From an uncultured Clostridia bacterium (GTDB lineage: Bacteria; Bacillota; Clostridia; TANB77; CAG-508), in assembly GCA_944393565.1 (NCBI GenBank), contig CALYAM010000002.1, forward strand, positions 62,001 through 126,000: a stretch of 64,000 bases of DNA, written 5' to 3'. Positions 35,054 to 43,666 of this stretch are shown one piece after another. Under the pieces are notes generated by a model. It had not been told where the DNA came from. It did not search any database and saw only the letters and a program-made list of their open reading frames with translations. Position 1 is the stretch's first letter. Every line of letters begins with the position of its first letter. Both the position numbers and the translations under genes were made by a program.

Positions 35054-35758
35054 CTATCTTCCTATAAATATTTGCACATATATTTTGCCATATTTTGGGC
35101 TGTCTACTACAGCAATTCCTGTATAATTATAGCTATTATTTAAAATATTTTCCTTGTGGCCTTCTGAATTCATCCAAGCATTTACAGCTCCTGTATTAGT
35201 ACCATTCCCTGCAATATTTTCTCCCGCTGTTCGATATGATATACTAAATTTCTTTAGCATATCAAAAGGTGATCCATAGTTTGGTGAAGTATGGCTAAAA
35301 TAATCTCCATTTACCATGTCTTGTGCTTTTATCCTTGCAACATTTTGTAATTCATTATCTATTGCTAAAGCTTGAAGTCCATTTGCCACTCTTTGTTCAT
35401 TTATTAATTCATATACTTCATTCTCATCATTTGTTAATTCTGTTCCTACTTCAGTAGTGCTATTATTTTCTTGATAAATAGGGATTATATAATCCGCACT
35501 AACTGTTCCAACAAAATCACTTTCAGTTTGTACTATATACCAATTGTCTATTTTAGCAAATACCCTTATGTATTCATCTTTAGTAATTTGTGATATTATA
35601 TCATAGTTTAATCCAGGACCTGCTCTTACATTTAAAATATTAGCAGTAACAATCCCTGTTGAAAAATCTACTTCTTCATAATTACTCTTTCCAAAACTGT
35701 TTATACTCAATAGCATTAAGAATATAATTAATATACTTAGTAATATCTTTTTTACCAT
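35054..35758 (-). CDS. Secreted SH3b-CAP domain protein (YkwD-like)
   Basis: The 234-residue protein has a signal peptide (about 1-23) and an SH3b domain (about 35-95, LNVRAGPGLNYD), which usually binds cell wall. A CAP/SCP domain follows (about 108-234) with ENIAGN and GHKENIL signatures. Bacterial CAP proteins of this type are found in spore coats and culture supernatants, and their activity is not settled. It may be co-transcribed with the carboxypeptidase gene downstream. Confidence 0.88.
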   Translation of the reverse strand: MVKKILLSILIIFLMLLSINSFGKSNYEEVDFSTGIVTANILNVRAGPGLNYDIISQITKDEYIRVFAKIDNWYIVQTESDFVGTVSADYIIPIYQENNSTTEVGTELTNDENEVYELINEQRVANGLQALAIDNELQNVARIKAQDMVNGDYFSHTSPNYGSPFDMLKKFSISYRTAGENIAGNGTNTGAVNAWMNSEGHKENILNNSYNYTGIAVVDSPKYGKIYVQIFIGR

Positions 35759-35774
35759 TTTTTCTACCTCGGCA

Positions 35775-35803
35775 ATAATATTATTTACTAATATTGTTTA
35801 CAA
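35775..35803 (-). promoter_or_regulatory. Probable promoter of the CAP protein gene
   Basis: TTGTAA (35798-35803) and TATTAT (35775-35780) are spaced by 17 bases on the minus strand. Confidence 0.5.
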
Positions 35804-35865
35804 AATTTTCTATTTTATTCAATAATTTTTTAAATAATTACTTTGCAATAGTTTTCCAATGCAAT

Positions 35866-35905
35866 AAAAAAAGAGAAATAACATTATATATATTTTTGTT
35901 ATTTC
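35866..35905 (-). terminator. Terminator at the end of the type IV secretion operon
   Basis: An 8-bp stem (35875-35882 with 35898-35905) with a 15-base loop is followed on the minus strand by a U-tract (35866-35873). It directly follows the last gene of the locus. Confidence 0.75.
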
Positions 35906-35914
35906 CCTTAAGTT

Positions 35915-38282
35915 TTATTCATAAAACTCTTTTAGTTGATTCTGTACAACCTTATTAGGGTCTTTTGCACCAATTATTTTTTGTGTTTGTTTATTAGCTT
36001 GTATGAATTCAGCTAATATTCTTTCATCTTCATCTGTAATGCTATCTATATCAGCTCCTAATAGCTTGTTTCCTAATTGTTGCATTTCATAATCACTATA
36101 TCCCTTTTTCTCTTGAAAACTTTGCATAGCATCTAGCATTTCTTCTTTTCTTTGTTTAACTTTACTATTTAGTCTTGCTTTGTCGATTTTTCCCTTAGCT
36201 CCTTTTGCTGCGCCATGGGCTGCTTCTGCTTGTTCATAATCTCCTGTTAGTCCATATGCTAAAGCTGAAGATACAATTATTCCAGATAATTTTTTCGCTG
36301 TATTAGCACTTCCTTTTCCAATATATTTTGACATGTTTTTTAATACTTTCTTTCCTGTTTTATTTGTGGTTTGTGCATTGGATTGTGAAGAAGAGTTATT
36401 TGTTTTAGTTTCTATTCCGTTTTGTTTATTTCCTCCAATTTCTCTCGTCGTACCAGGCAAAGAGCTTGGCGTTTTTATGCCCTTTACTGCTTTTAAGGTA
36501 GAGCTTGCATTTGATGCACCTTTTCCAAAGTTCTGTACCTTTGAAATTGCCAATGCACCTAACGCAGCTGCAGATCCTAAATTGCTTGTTTCAAAACCAA
36601 ATATTGATTTTATGATATCTTCTGATTTATACATAAATCCAAACATTATAATTACAACAAATATCTGTCCAAAGTGTAATATTTCTGATGTCATAATAAT
36701 TTCATAAATGTTTTGTATAAAAAGCATATATATTATACAATGAAATGGTTGTATTAATATATTAAATGCAAATTCTTTTAACCATTTATTTAATGCCTGT
36801 GCTCTTCCATCTCCTGATTTGTCTATTGCATAAGTAACAGTAATTAGTGGTGAAATTAATATCAAAAAACATATTGTTATAAAACGTTTAATATATAATA
36901 CCAAAAACAGCATTGTCATTGCAACAAGCATCAAATATATAACCGAAATTGATAAACCTCGTACAAAATCTACAGTTAGTAAAGCCTCTTTTAAAATTTT
37001 ATCCCCTATATTTCCTGCTTCAGAATTGTCCATTTCTTTATTTGTATTGTTTTGAGTTTGGTCTGTACTATCATTTGCATCCATTTCTTCCGTGATACTC
37101 ATCTTAGCACCATTTAATACATCTACAATTCCTTCATTTAGTTGAATTACAAATACCATTAGATATTGAAGTACAAATATAAGAGCAAAACTTACAAACC
37201 AGTCTTTGAACATTTTTTTATATTTTGCTTTGTCATCTGCAATTGATGATATTGCCATTTTTATTCCTATATAAACAAGTACTGCAAGACTTAGCGCAAT
37301 TGCTAAGTTTCTTATAGCATAATACCATGTAGCAACATTTTGTCTAATTAAATAAAGGACATTATCACTACTTATGCTACTATCTCCTGCCGAATCAAAG
37401 TTAAATACATTTACATCTGTAACTGGAACTTCATTAAATAAAATATGATCTATTGTTAAAAATTTATTTATTCCTAAAAATCCTTCTTCACTACCTATGC
37501 TTCCTATTTGTGTTCCTATTAACTGTAAAATTGCTCCTGGCAGAACAATAAATATTACTCTAACTGGCCAAAGCAAAGATTGTGCTATTATGTCTAATGT
37601 AACAGTAAATGATGCAAATATGCTTTCTTGTCCTGATAGCAATGTTCCAATATTATCATTTATAAATTGTTCTATATAATTTGGTACATTATTTAAAAAT
37701 TCATTTGCTTCACTCTCTTGCTTAATATTTTGAGCAATCAGTTCTACATCCTTAAAGAAGTCTCCGTCCTCCTTGTAAAAATTGTGCCTTTAAATTTTGG
37801 AAGTATTCTTGTAATTCTATATTTATAGATTCTTCATCCATATTTCCTAGTTCTTGTTCTTTTTCCGTCTTTAATGTTCTTAAATAATTTAAGAATGCTA
37901 TTCTTGCTGTTTCTAATGAAATTACTCCGTTCGTGTACATTGTATATTGATTATATTTTCTTTGCGCAATTTCTTGTACAATTTCATTTGCCTCGTTGCT
38001 GTCTACATCATTATATGGAATGTCTTTAGCCACTTCTCTTTTCCATTGATTGTCTGTTGCAAATCTTGCAATATAATCGACTCTATCACTATTATTCGTC
38101 ATTTCATTTAATTTGTTATCAAGCCAACTTTCAATTGCAATCCTAAATTCGTCTAATGTCATTTTACTTTCTGGCTCTTGAATGTCTGTGCCGTAAACAC
38201 TAAATACATTTGGGAATAGTGTATTTATACAAGTTAGAATAATTATAAATGAAATAAATATTTTTCTTATTATTCCGCACAT
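35915..38282 (-). CDS. VirB6/TrbL-like membrane protein E, joined by a +1 shift at CGG
   Basis: Two frames make one 788-residue protein. The first (38282 to a CGG at 37764-37766) encodes a signal sequence and a helical ectodomain of 172 residues. The second continues from C-GGA without interruption to 35915. It begins with no Met for 41 codons and holds the VirB6-like core: a set of membrane helices with the family pattern NLAIALSLAVLVYIGIKMAI, the SPLITVTYAIDK block and the ILIQPFHC block, then a Lys/Gln-rich cytoplasmic tail. The four paralogues also have an N-terminal signal plus ectodomain, which supports the fusion. VirB6-type proteins form the inner-membrane channel of type IV secretion. 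Confidence 0.82.
37763..37766 (-). other. +1 recoding site at an in-frame CGG in the last VirB6-like gene
   Basis: The coding strand reads CAA GGA GGA CGGA GAC TTC TTT. In frame zero, the CGG is followed by AGA CTT CTT and a TAA. Skipping the C continues the frame through 41 further codons into the VirB6 core. An AAGGAGGA lies immediately before this CGG. It resembles the internal Shine-Dalgarno-like stimulator of RF2 frameshifting, but it is absent at the other sites. Confidence 0.78.
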
Positions 38283-38291
38283 TTTCCCCTC

Positions 38292-39239
38292 CTACTCTAG
38301 TGATAATGTAAAACCATATAAAGATACAGCATTTTCCAGTTCTTGTTCTTTCAGTTCTTCTTTTCCTGAATATGAGCGTAAAACTCTAACGCTATCAAAG
38401 TTTATTCCTGTTGTATTTACTCCTTCATCAAAAAATTGTGTACATGAAATAGTAAAATTGTTATTGCTTCTTGGCTTTACATATATAGCCTGCCAGTTTT
38501 CCTCAACAAGCATTGGTCTGTTTTCACCTTGAACAATAAAGCTAATTTCATTTGCAGTCTCATCATCTGCAAGGACAATTGTATATTCTGTTTTGTTTTG
38601 AACCTCTATATTATATATTTCTTCATCATACATAATACTTTTGCTTTTAATTGTAATTCGCATATATTGATCTTCATACATGTAGTCCGTTTTTTCATCA
38701 CCAATATATGATTTTACAGACATTAATAGTTTTCCATTGTCTTCTGTAAAAATAAATCTATCTTCAAAATATTGTAATGTCTCGCTATATGTAAGTCCAG
38801 TTGCTAGTATATCTTCAAATAATCTTACTCTGTATATATATACATTATCCCTATTTGAAAAATTTTGAATTGAGTAGACTTTTGGAGAAGAGAACACATA
38901 ATCGACATATGCTTTAAATTCATCTATATTTGGGTATATTTTCTCTCTGCAATTCTCACTAATCATATTATACGCTTTTTCATAATCTTTTTTATTACAA
39001 TAGTCTACATATTGTTTAATATAGTTTTCTATATCATCCTGCCACTTTTTTGGTGTTGTATCGCCGTTTTCAATTATAGGCTCATGCGGAGTGTATGTTG
39101 TAATTGGGGTATCATTTGGGATGTTTTTAAGTATTACATTAATTGCTATTAAGATAGACCAAATTACTATAAAAACAACAACTTTCCACTTATGTTTTTT
39201 TATAAAATTTCTTATTTTCAGTCTGAAGTCTGTTAACAT
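38292..39239 (-). CDS. VirB8/TcpC-like anchored protein with NTF2-like fold (315 residues)
   Basis: One membrane helix (about 18-38), then an extracellular alpha/beta domain (about 60-185) with the KKxYExAYxMIS helix pattern typical of NTF2-like VirB8/TcpC modules, and a further beta-rich domain (about 190-310). VirB8-type proteins are bitopic scaffold parts of type IV systems. It sits 9 bases before the last VirB6-like gene and 24 bases after a shorter relative, so the pair are probably paralogous scaffold subunits. The fold is inferred from pattern and context. Confidence 0.65.
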   Translation of the reverse strand: MLTDFRLKIRNFIKKHKWKVVVFIVIWSILIAINVILKNIPNDTPITTYTPHEPIIENGDTTPKKWQDDIENYIKQYVDYCNKKDYEKAYNMISENCREKIYPNIDEFKAYVDYVFSSPKVYSIQNFSNRDNVYIYRVRLFEDILATGLTYSETLQYFEDRFIFTEDNGKLLMSVKSYIGDEKTDYMYEDQYMRITIKSKSIMYDEEIYNIEVQNKTEYTIVLADDETANEISFIVQGENRPMLVEENWQAIYVKPRSNNNFTISCTQFFDEGVNTTGINFDSVRVLRSYSGKEELKEQELENAVSLYGFTLSLE

Positions 39240-39263
39240 TTTTTCACCTCTTTTTCAGGTAGA

Positions 39264-39773
39264 TTATTTTGCCTGAAATGATAATGTATAATCATTTAAT
39301 CCATTTTCATATACTATAAATTTTTGAGTTTCTTCTTTTTCATTTTCACCCAAATTTGTTATAGTTACTGTTAATATATAATAATTGCCTTGTCTTTCAA
39401 TTGAATCATATTCTAGTTTCATTAAATCTGAATATTTTTCTTCAGCATAAGAACTAAATGATGAAATTGTTGGAAAATAATTTTTTTTGAATTGGTCATA
39501 TAAAAGTGCATATGCTTCGTCATATTCTTTTTTTTCAATATGTTTCAAAAATTCTGCAACATAAATTTGCACTCTTTCTTTTTCTCCTTTTGGCCTTATT
39601 ATATTTGTTATCTGCTCATCTCTCTCTTCTTGTGTACGCACTTGGTCTTCTTGATTTTCTGGTTTATTTAAGTATAGAACAAGTAAAAGGAAAAGTAAAC
39701 ATATGATTATAGTAGTACATACAATAAGAGCTATTTTTATTGACCTTTTTATATTCTTTTTATTGCTTTTCAT
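39264..39773 (-). CDS. VirB8-like anchored protein with single NTF2-like domain (169 residues)
   Basis: A cytoplasmic Lys/Asn-rich tail, one membrane helix (about 12-33), an acidic linker, then one alpha/beta domain with KKEYDEAYALLY and DQFKKNYFPTISSF, closely resembling the corresponding part of the next protein (KKDYEKAYNMIS, YPNIDEFKAY). I infer a VirB8-type scaffold role. It is translated between the 1287-residue protein and the longer VirB8-like protein. Confidence 0.65.
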   Translation of the reverse strand: MKSNKKNIKRSIKIALIVCTTIIICLLFLLLVLYLNKPENQEDQVRTQEERDEQITNIIRPKGEKERVQIYVAEFLKHIEKKEYDEAYALLYDQFKKNYFPTISSFSSYAEEKYSDLMKLEYDSIERQGNYYILTVTITNLGENEKEETQKFIVYENGLNDYTLSFQAK

Positions 39774-39794
39774 ATTATTTCTTTTCCTCTCTTT

Positions 39795-42700
39795 TTAATA
39801 ATTTTTAATAACTTCTTTCTCCACTCTAACTTCCGAATTTATTTTCCCCTCAGGTCCTTTTGTGTAAATAAATTTAAAATTAGTCATATAGTTGCTGTTA
39901 GCTGTAATGGTAAATTTGTCCGTTACTGTTATTGTCCCATCTGTTTCTTCGATTTCTTGTTCCACATTGCTTTTTACAATACTGCTAATAGCGTCTTCTG
40001 CTGTATATATTTCCCTATTACTTCCTTCTAGGTAATCACCACTTAAGTAATAATTTAATACATTATTTTTTGCTTCAGTAAATTCATCTAGGAAATCATC
40101 ATATTCCTCATATCCTTCTATGTATTTGTCATAATTCAATGTGTAAATTACTTCATCTATTTTCTTAAGCAAAATATCTCCCAAATATATAATATAGTCA
40201 TCTTCGGTTATTCCAAATGCACAATCTACAATTTCTGTTTTTACTTTAAGCTTGTCTAATTCTTCTATTCGTTCTTCTTTTTGGCTCTCAAGATTTCCCT
40301 CATAATAATCATCTGATAGTCCAAAATATCTAGTTGCACCTATTAAAGTATCTGTTTTCGTTAAGTCTACCCCAGAAAGTGCATTGATTATTGCACTTTT
40401 AGCAATGCTATTCCTTTCATAGGTAGCTAAATTTCCTTCTGGGCCAGTATATCGTAGGAAATCATTTCCCGGCTCATTTAATACAGTACTAATACTATTT
40501 AAATTTGGATATAATGGTGATAAAATTCTGTTAAATACAACATTTATTATTGCTAAATTTTGTGCAAATGCTTCTTGTCCATTATTTCCTATAAGCTCTT
40601 TATCCTGCAAAGTATATAGCATAAGTTTTTCTTGATCAGTCAAAGCATTATCTCCATCGTAAGTTTTGTGCTCAACATTCATGTAGTTTTCTACCCTTAA
40701 TAATTGTTTTGTAATGCTAAAAAGTCTTAGTTCTATAGTAGTAGTTCCATCATCTATTGTAGATGCAGTTGCAATTATATCTCCCCTATTTACCTTTGTA
40801 TTCACAGAAACCGCAGGAGTAATGTTTCCCTTTATATTAAGAATCATTCCTGCAATTGAACCTGTTTGTTCGTCATTGCTACCAAATTCAATTTCAATTG
40901 TTCCATTTTCTGCCTTTGTAATCGTGCCAGAAGCTGGTGCCACTAAGTTGGCATTTCCTCCTTTATAAATCATTTTAGTACAATTGCTTTGTGCTGTTTC
41001 ATATTCTGAAGGCCATGGTGTATAAGGTATATAGTCTGGCATAACATTGCTTAAGACCTTTTGTGCTGGTACTTCTACATTTTCTATATCAAACTCAAAG
41101 TCTTCAAATAATTCTCTTAAATCTCTTCTTAAGTACATAATATTTTGCCTATCCGTACATTGTTCTAACAGATTGTCTATTACCTGCAATGCAGTTTTTC
41201 CTTGAATATATTTTTTCCCTTCAGATTGTTTTTTGCTACTAAATACATTTGTTGTGTCTTCACCTGTTTTTTGTGCTACCTCATCATCTGTTCTTCCATC
41301 AAAGATTAAATATTTATCTTTAAGCCAATTTCTTATATATTGCGAATTATCCTCGAAAATTGGATTATGTATTTGTACAATATCCGCACTTCTTGTTTCT
41401 TCTACATATAATTTTTCTTTAAAAAAGTTACTAATTTTTTCAGAATCACTTATATTTGCTTCTTCTGGAAGTTGGTAATATGTTGGTTCTGGATTTGCAA
41501 CAACATCATATGAACTATTTTCTCCTATAATTCCTTCATAATTTCCCTGAGCTACTGCAAATATATTGCTTAGTAATTCTCTTTGTTTATCTGTTGTTGC
41601 TACCGCCTCCCAAATATTTCTTTGTTCTTCTATAAAAGAATCTATTTCTTCTTGTGTTGTTATTCCCTCTATTTTCTTCCTTTGCTCTTCTATTTTGTCT
41701 TCATATGTATATATAATCTCAACTGTACTTAGATTTTCCTCAGAAAATGCTTCATTTATGTCTGAAAGCATTTTGGATAAGTCTGTTTTCTTCTGGCTTA
41801 TATTTATTTCTCCTGACCCTAAGAAATATTGGTTTCTATACCAATGATTTTCTACTTTTGTAATGTATGGTGTTGCAGTGCTTAAAATACTATCTTCATA
41901 CTCTATTACCACATCATACAATTGCTTTGTTTCTTCATAATTAAATGACTCCCCTAAAACAGTAATGTCAATATTCTCTATGTCTTCTATAATATTATCT
42001 ATAAGGTTTCTTGCTCTAGCTAACACCATTCCTGCTGGGGAATTGGGATTTATTTTGTTTCTTATACTGTTTAGTTTGTTTACAAGTTCTTCTAGTTTAG
42101 TATTACCATCACTTGCTAAATTTTCTATATCTTTATAGCCATTTAATTCATTCGCATAATTACTTAACTTGTTTTCTCCACTTATAAGCTCAAATATATT
42201 ATCAGCTGTATTTATTTCTTCTGATTTCTCCCTAAGTTCACTGATCAATGAGTTGTATAAATCACTGTCTACTATTCCTTTTGTTGCTCCATCTATCGCT
42301 TCTTCTACTACGGGTCTTATGTATTCTCCTTCTCCATCGCTTTCTGTTGTAAATTTCATATGCATGTTTACTGGAAATAAATCTATATGAACTTTTGTGT
42401 CTACTGCCGGAGAAGTTGCAAACTGGTAAACAAAATCTGGAGCTCCTGTTCCTATATGCATAGCAAGTAATGCTTCTACAGGTTTTCCATATTTACATGT
42501 CCACCCATTTAGGTCATATGCATAATTGCTTTGTTTTTTTACTATACTCCAAAATCCTTCACTATTATCAACTGTATTTACAATTAGATATCGATTATCT
42601 TCATCTATTTCCACGTCATATGTATAATTACCCTTTTTCCACCCAGTTTTACTTCCATTTTCAACTTCTGCGTCATTGTTGTCTAAATATATCATCCCTG

Positions 42701-43658
42701 TTCCAGCATTTGCATATGTCTCAAATTCTCTTTCATAACTAATAAATTTATTGTCAGCTAGAGTAAGAAAAGCAGTTCTACTCTCAGTATCTAATTCATT
42801 TAATAAATTTTTTCCAAATATAAATTTAGTTTTCTCTTCGCCATTAAGGCTCCATTCAATATTTGTATCCCAATTAATATAATATGTTTTTTTGTATTTA
42901 TAATATGCTTGTATTGTTTCTTTTACTCTGTCTCTTATTTCATTTGCTGGAATAATTGAATAGTAGTTATAGTCTGTTAAATTTGTATCTTTAGGCTCTT
43001 TTCCCTCTTTTTTTACATATTGATTATTCGGTGCATCATATGAATAGAAGCCATCTATCATGTTTTGCACATAGCCTTGAGCATCTTGCGAGCTTTCATT
43101 CCATATATCTTCTATTGCTTGTTCTGCATAAAAATCATTATACGTAGTATCAAATGTATTCCATAAATCATGTAATTCAAAATCATCATTTGCAATTGCA
43201 TATGCCTTTCTCTCTGAAATTATATATGATTCTAGATACTTGCTTTTTACCCCAATAATTTCTCCTCTGGTTGGCTCCTCTGGAGTATCAAAACTCTGAT
43301 CTTTATAGGTTTTATCTCCGCTTCTTGTAATTTCCTCTACAAAACCATAGCCTTCTATATCATAGCCCATTTCTTCTAAGTAATTACACATTTCAATTAA
43401 GTCCTCTTGGCTTACTTCAAACCTTGATTCTGAAAAAATATTTTTTACCCATCCAAATAAGCTATCTCCTATTTTACCTGCCACATTTCCAGGTAATACA
43501 AAAAGAAAGCCTACAACACCTATTAAAAGAATTAATCCTACAATTATTATTGCTATCTTTAATATAATTGGGTTTTTTAAAGCCTTAATTGTATTTGCCA
43601 CAGAAGCTAGTGTAGAGCCTAAATCTCTTCTTTTTTGTTTTTTTTCTTCTTCATCCAT
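39795..43658 (-). CDS. Large anchored secretion-locus protein with degenerate wall-hydrolase-like domains
   Basis: The 1287-residue protein has a cytoplasmic tail, one membrane helix (about 30-55) and a very long extracellular region with coiled-coil stretches (about 470-780). Near 925-1020 it has a lysostaphin/M23-like beta domain (VAPASGTITKAENG and NRGDIIATAS), but the HxH that should follow reads IELRLF, so the zinc site is lost. Next, about 1040-1150, comes a segment resembling SleB-type cell-wall hydrolases (AIINVVFNRILSPLYPN). It fits the position of the wall-spanning component in Gram-positive type IV systems. It starts 8 bases before the preceding gene's stop. A structural rather than catalytic role is my inference. 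Confidence 0.7.
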   Translation of the reverse strand: MDEEEKKQKRRDLGSTLASVANTIKALKNPIILKIAIIIVGLILLIGVVGFLFVLPGNVAGKIGDSLFGWVKNIFSESRFEVSQEDLIEMCNYLEEMGYDIEGYGFVEEITRSGDKTYKDQSFDTPEEPTRGEIIGVKSKYLESYIISERKAYAIANDDFELHDLWNTFDTTYNDFYAEQAIEDIWNESSQDAQGYVQNMIDGFYSYDAPNNQYVKKEGKEPKDTNLTDYNYYSIIPANEIRDRVKETIQAYYKYKKTYYINWDTNIEWSLNGEEKTKFIFGKNLLNELDTESRTAFLTLADNKFISYEREFETYANAGTGMIYLDNNDAEVENGSKTGWKKGNYTYDVEIDEDNRYLIVNTVDNSEGFWSIVKKQSNYAYDLNGWTCKYGKPVEALLAMHIGTGAPDFVYQFATSPAVDTKVHIDLFPVNMHMKFTTESDGEGEYIRPVVEEAIDGATKGIVDSDLYNSLISELREKSEEINTADNIFELISGENKLSNYANELNGYKDIENLASDGNTKLEELVNKLNSIRNKINPNSPAGMVLARARNLIDNIIEDIENIDITVLGESFNYEETKQLYDVVIEYEDSILSTATPYITKVENHWYRNQYFLGSGEINISQKKTDLSKMLSDINEAFSEENLSTVEIIYTYEDKIEEQRKKIEGITTQEEIDSFIEEQRNIWEAVATTDKQRELLSNIFAVAQGNYEGIIGENSSYDVVANPEPTYYQLPEEANISDSEKISNFFKEKLYVEETRSADIVQIHNPIFEDNSQYIRNWLKDKYLIFDGRTDDEVAQKTGEDTTNVFSSKKQSEGKKYIQGKTALQVIDNLLEQCTDRQNIMYLRRDLRELFEDFEFDIENVEVPAQKVLSNVMPDYIPYTPWPSEYETAQSNCTKMIYKGGNANLVAPASGTITKAENGTIEIEFGSNDEQTGSIAGMILNIKGNITPAVSVNTKVNRGDIIATASTIDDGTTTIELRLFSITKQLLRVENYMNVEHKTYDGDNALTDQEKLMLYTLQDKELIGNNGQEAFAQNLAIINVVFNRILSPLYPNLNSISTVLNEPGNDFLRYTGPEGNLATYERNSIAKSAIINALSGVDLTKTDTLIGATRYFGLSDDYYEGNLESQKEERIEELDKLKVKTEIVDCAFGITEDDYIIYLGDILLKKIDEVIYTLNYDKYIEGYEEYDDFLDEFTEAKNNVLNYYLSGDYLEGSNREIYTAEDAISSIVKSNVEQEIEETDGTITVTDKFTITANSNYMTNFKFIYTKGPEGKINSEVRVEKEVIKNY

Positions 43659-43666
43659 TTACCAAT

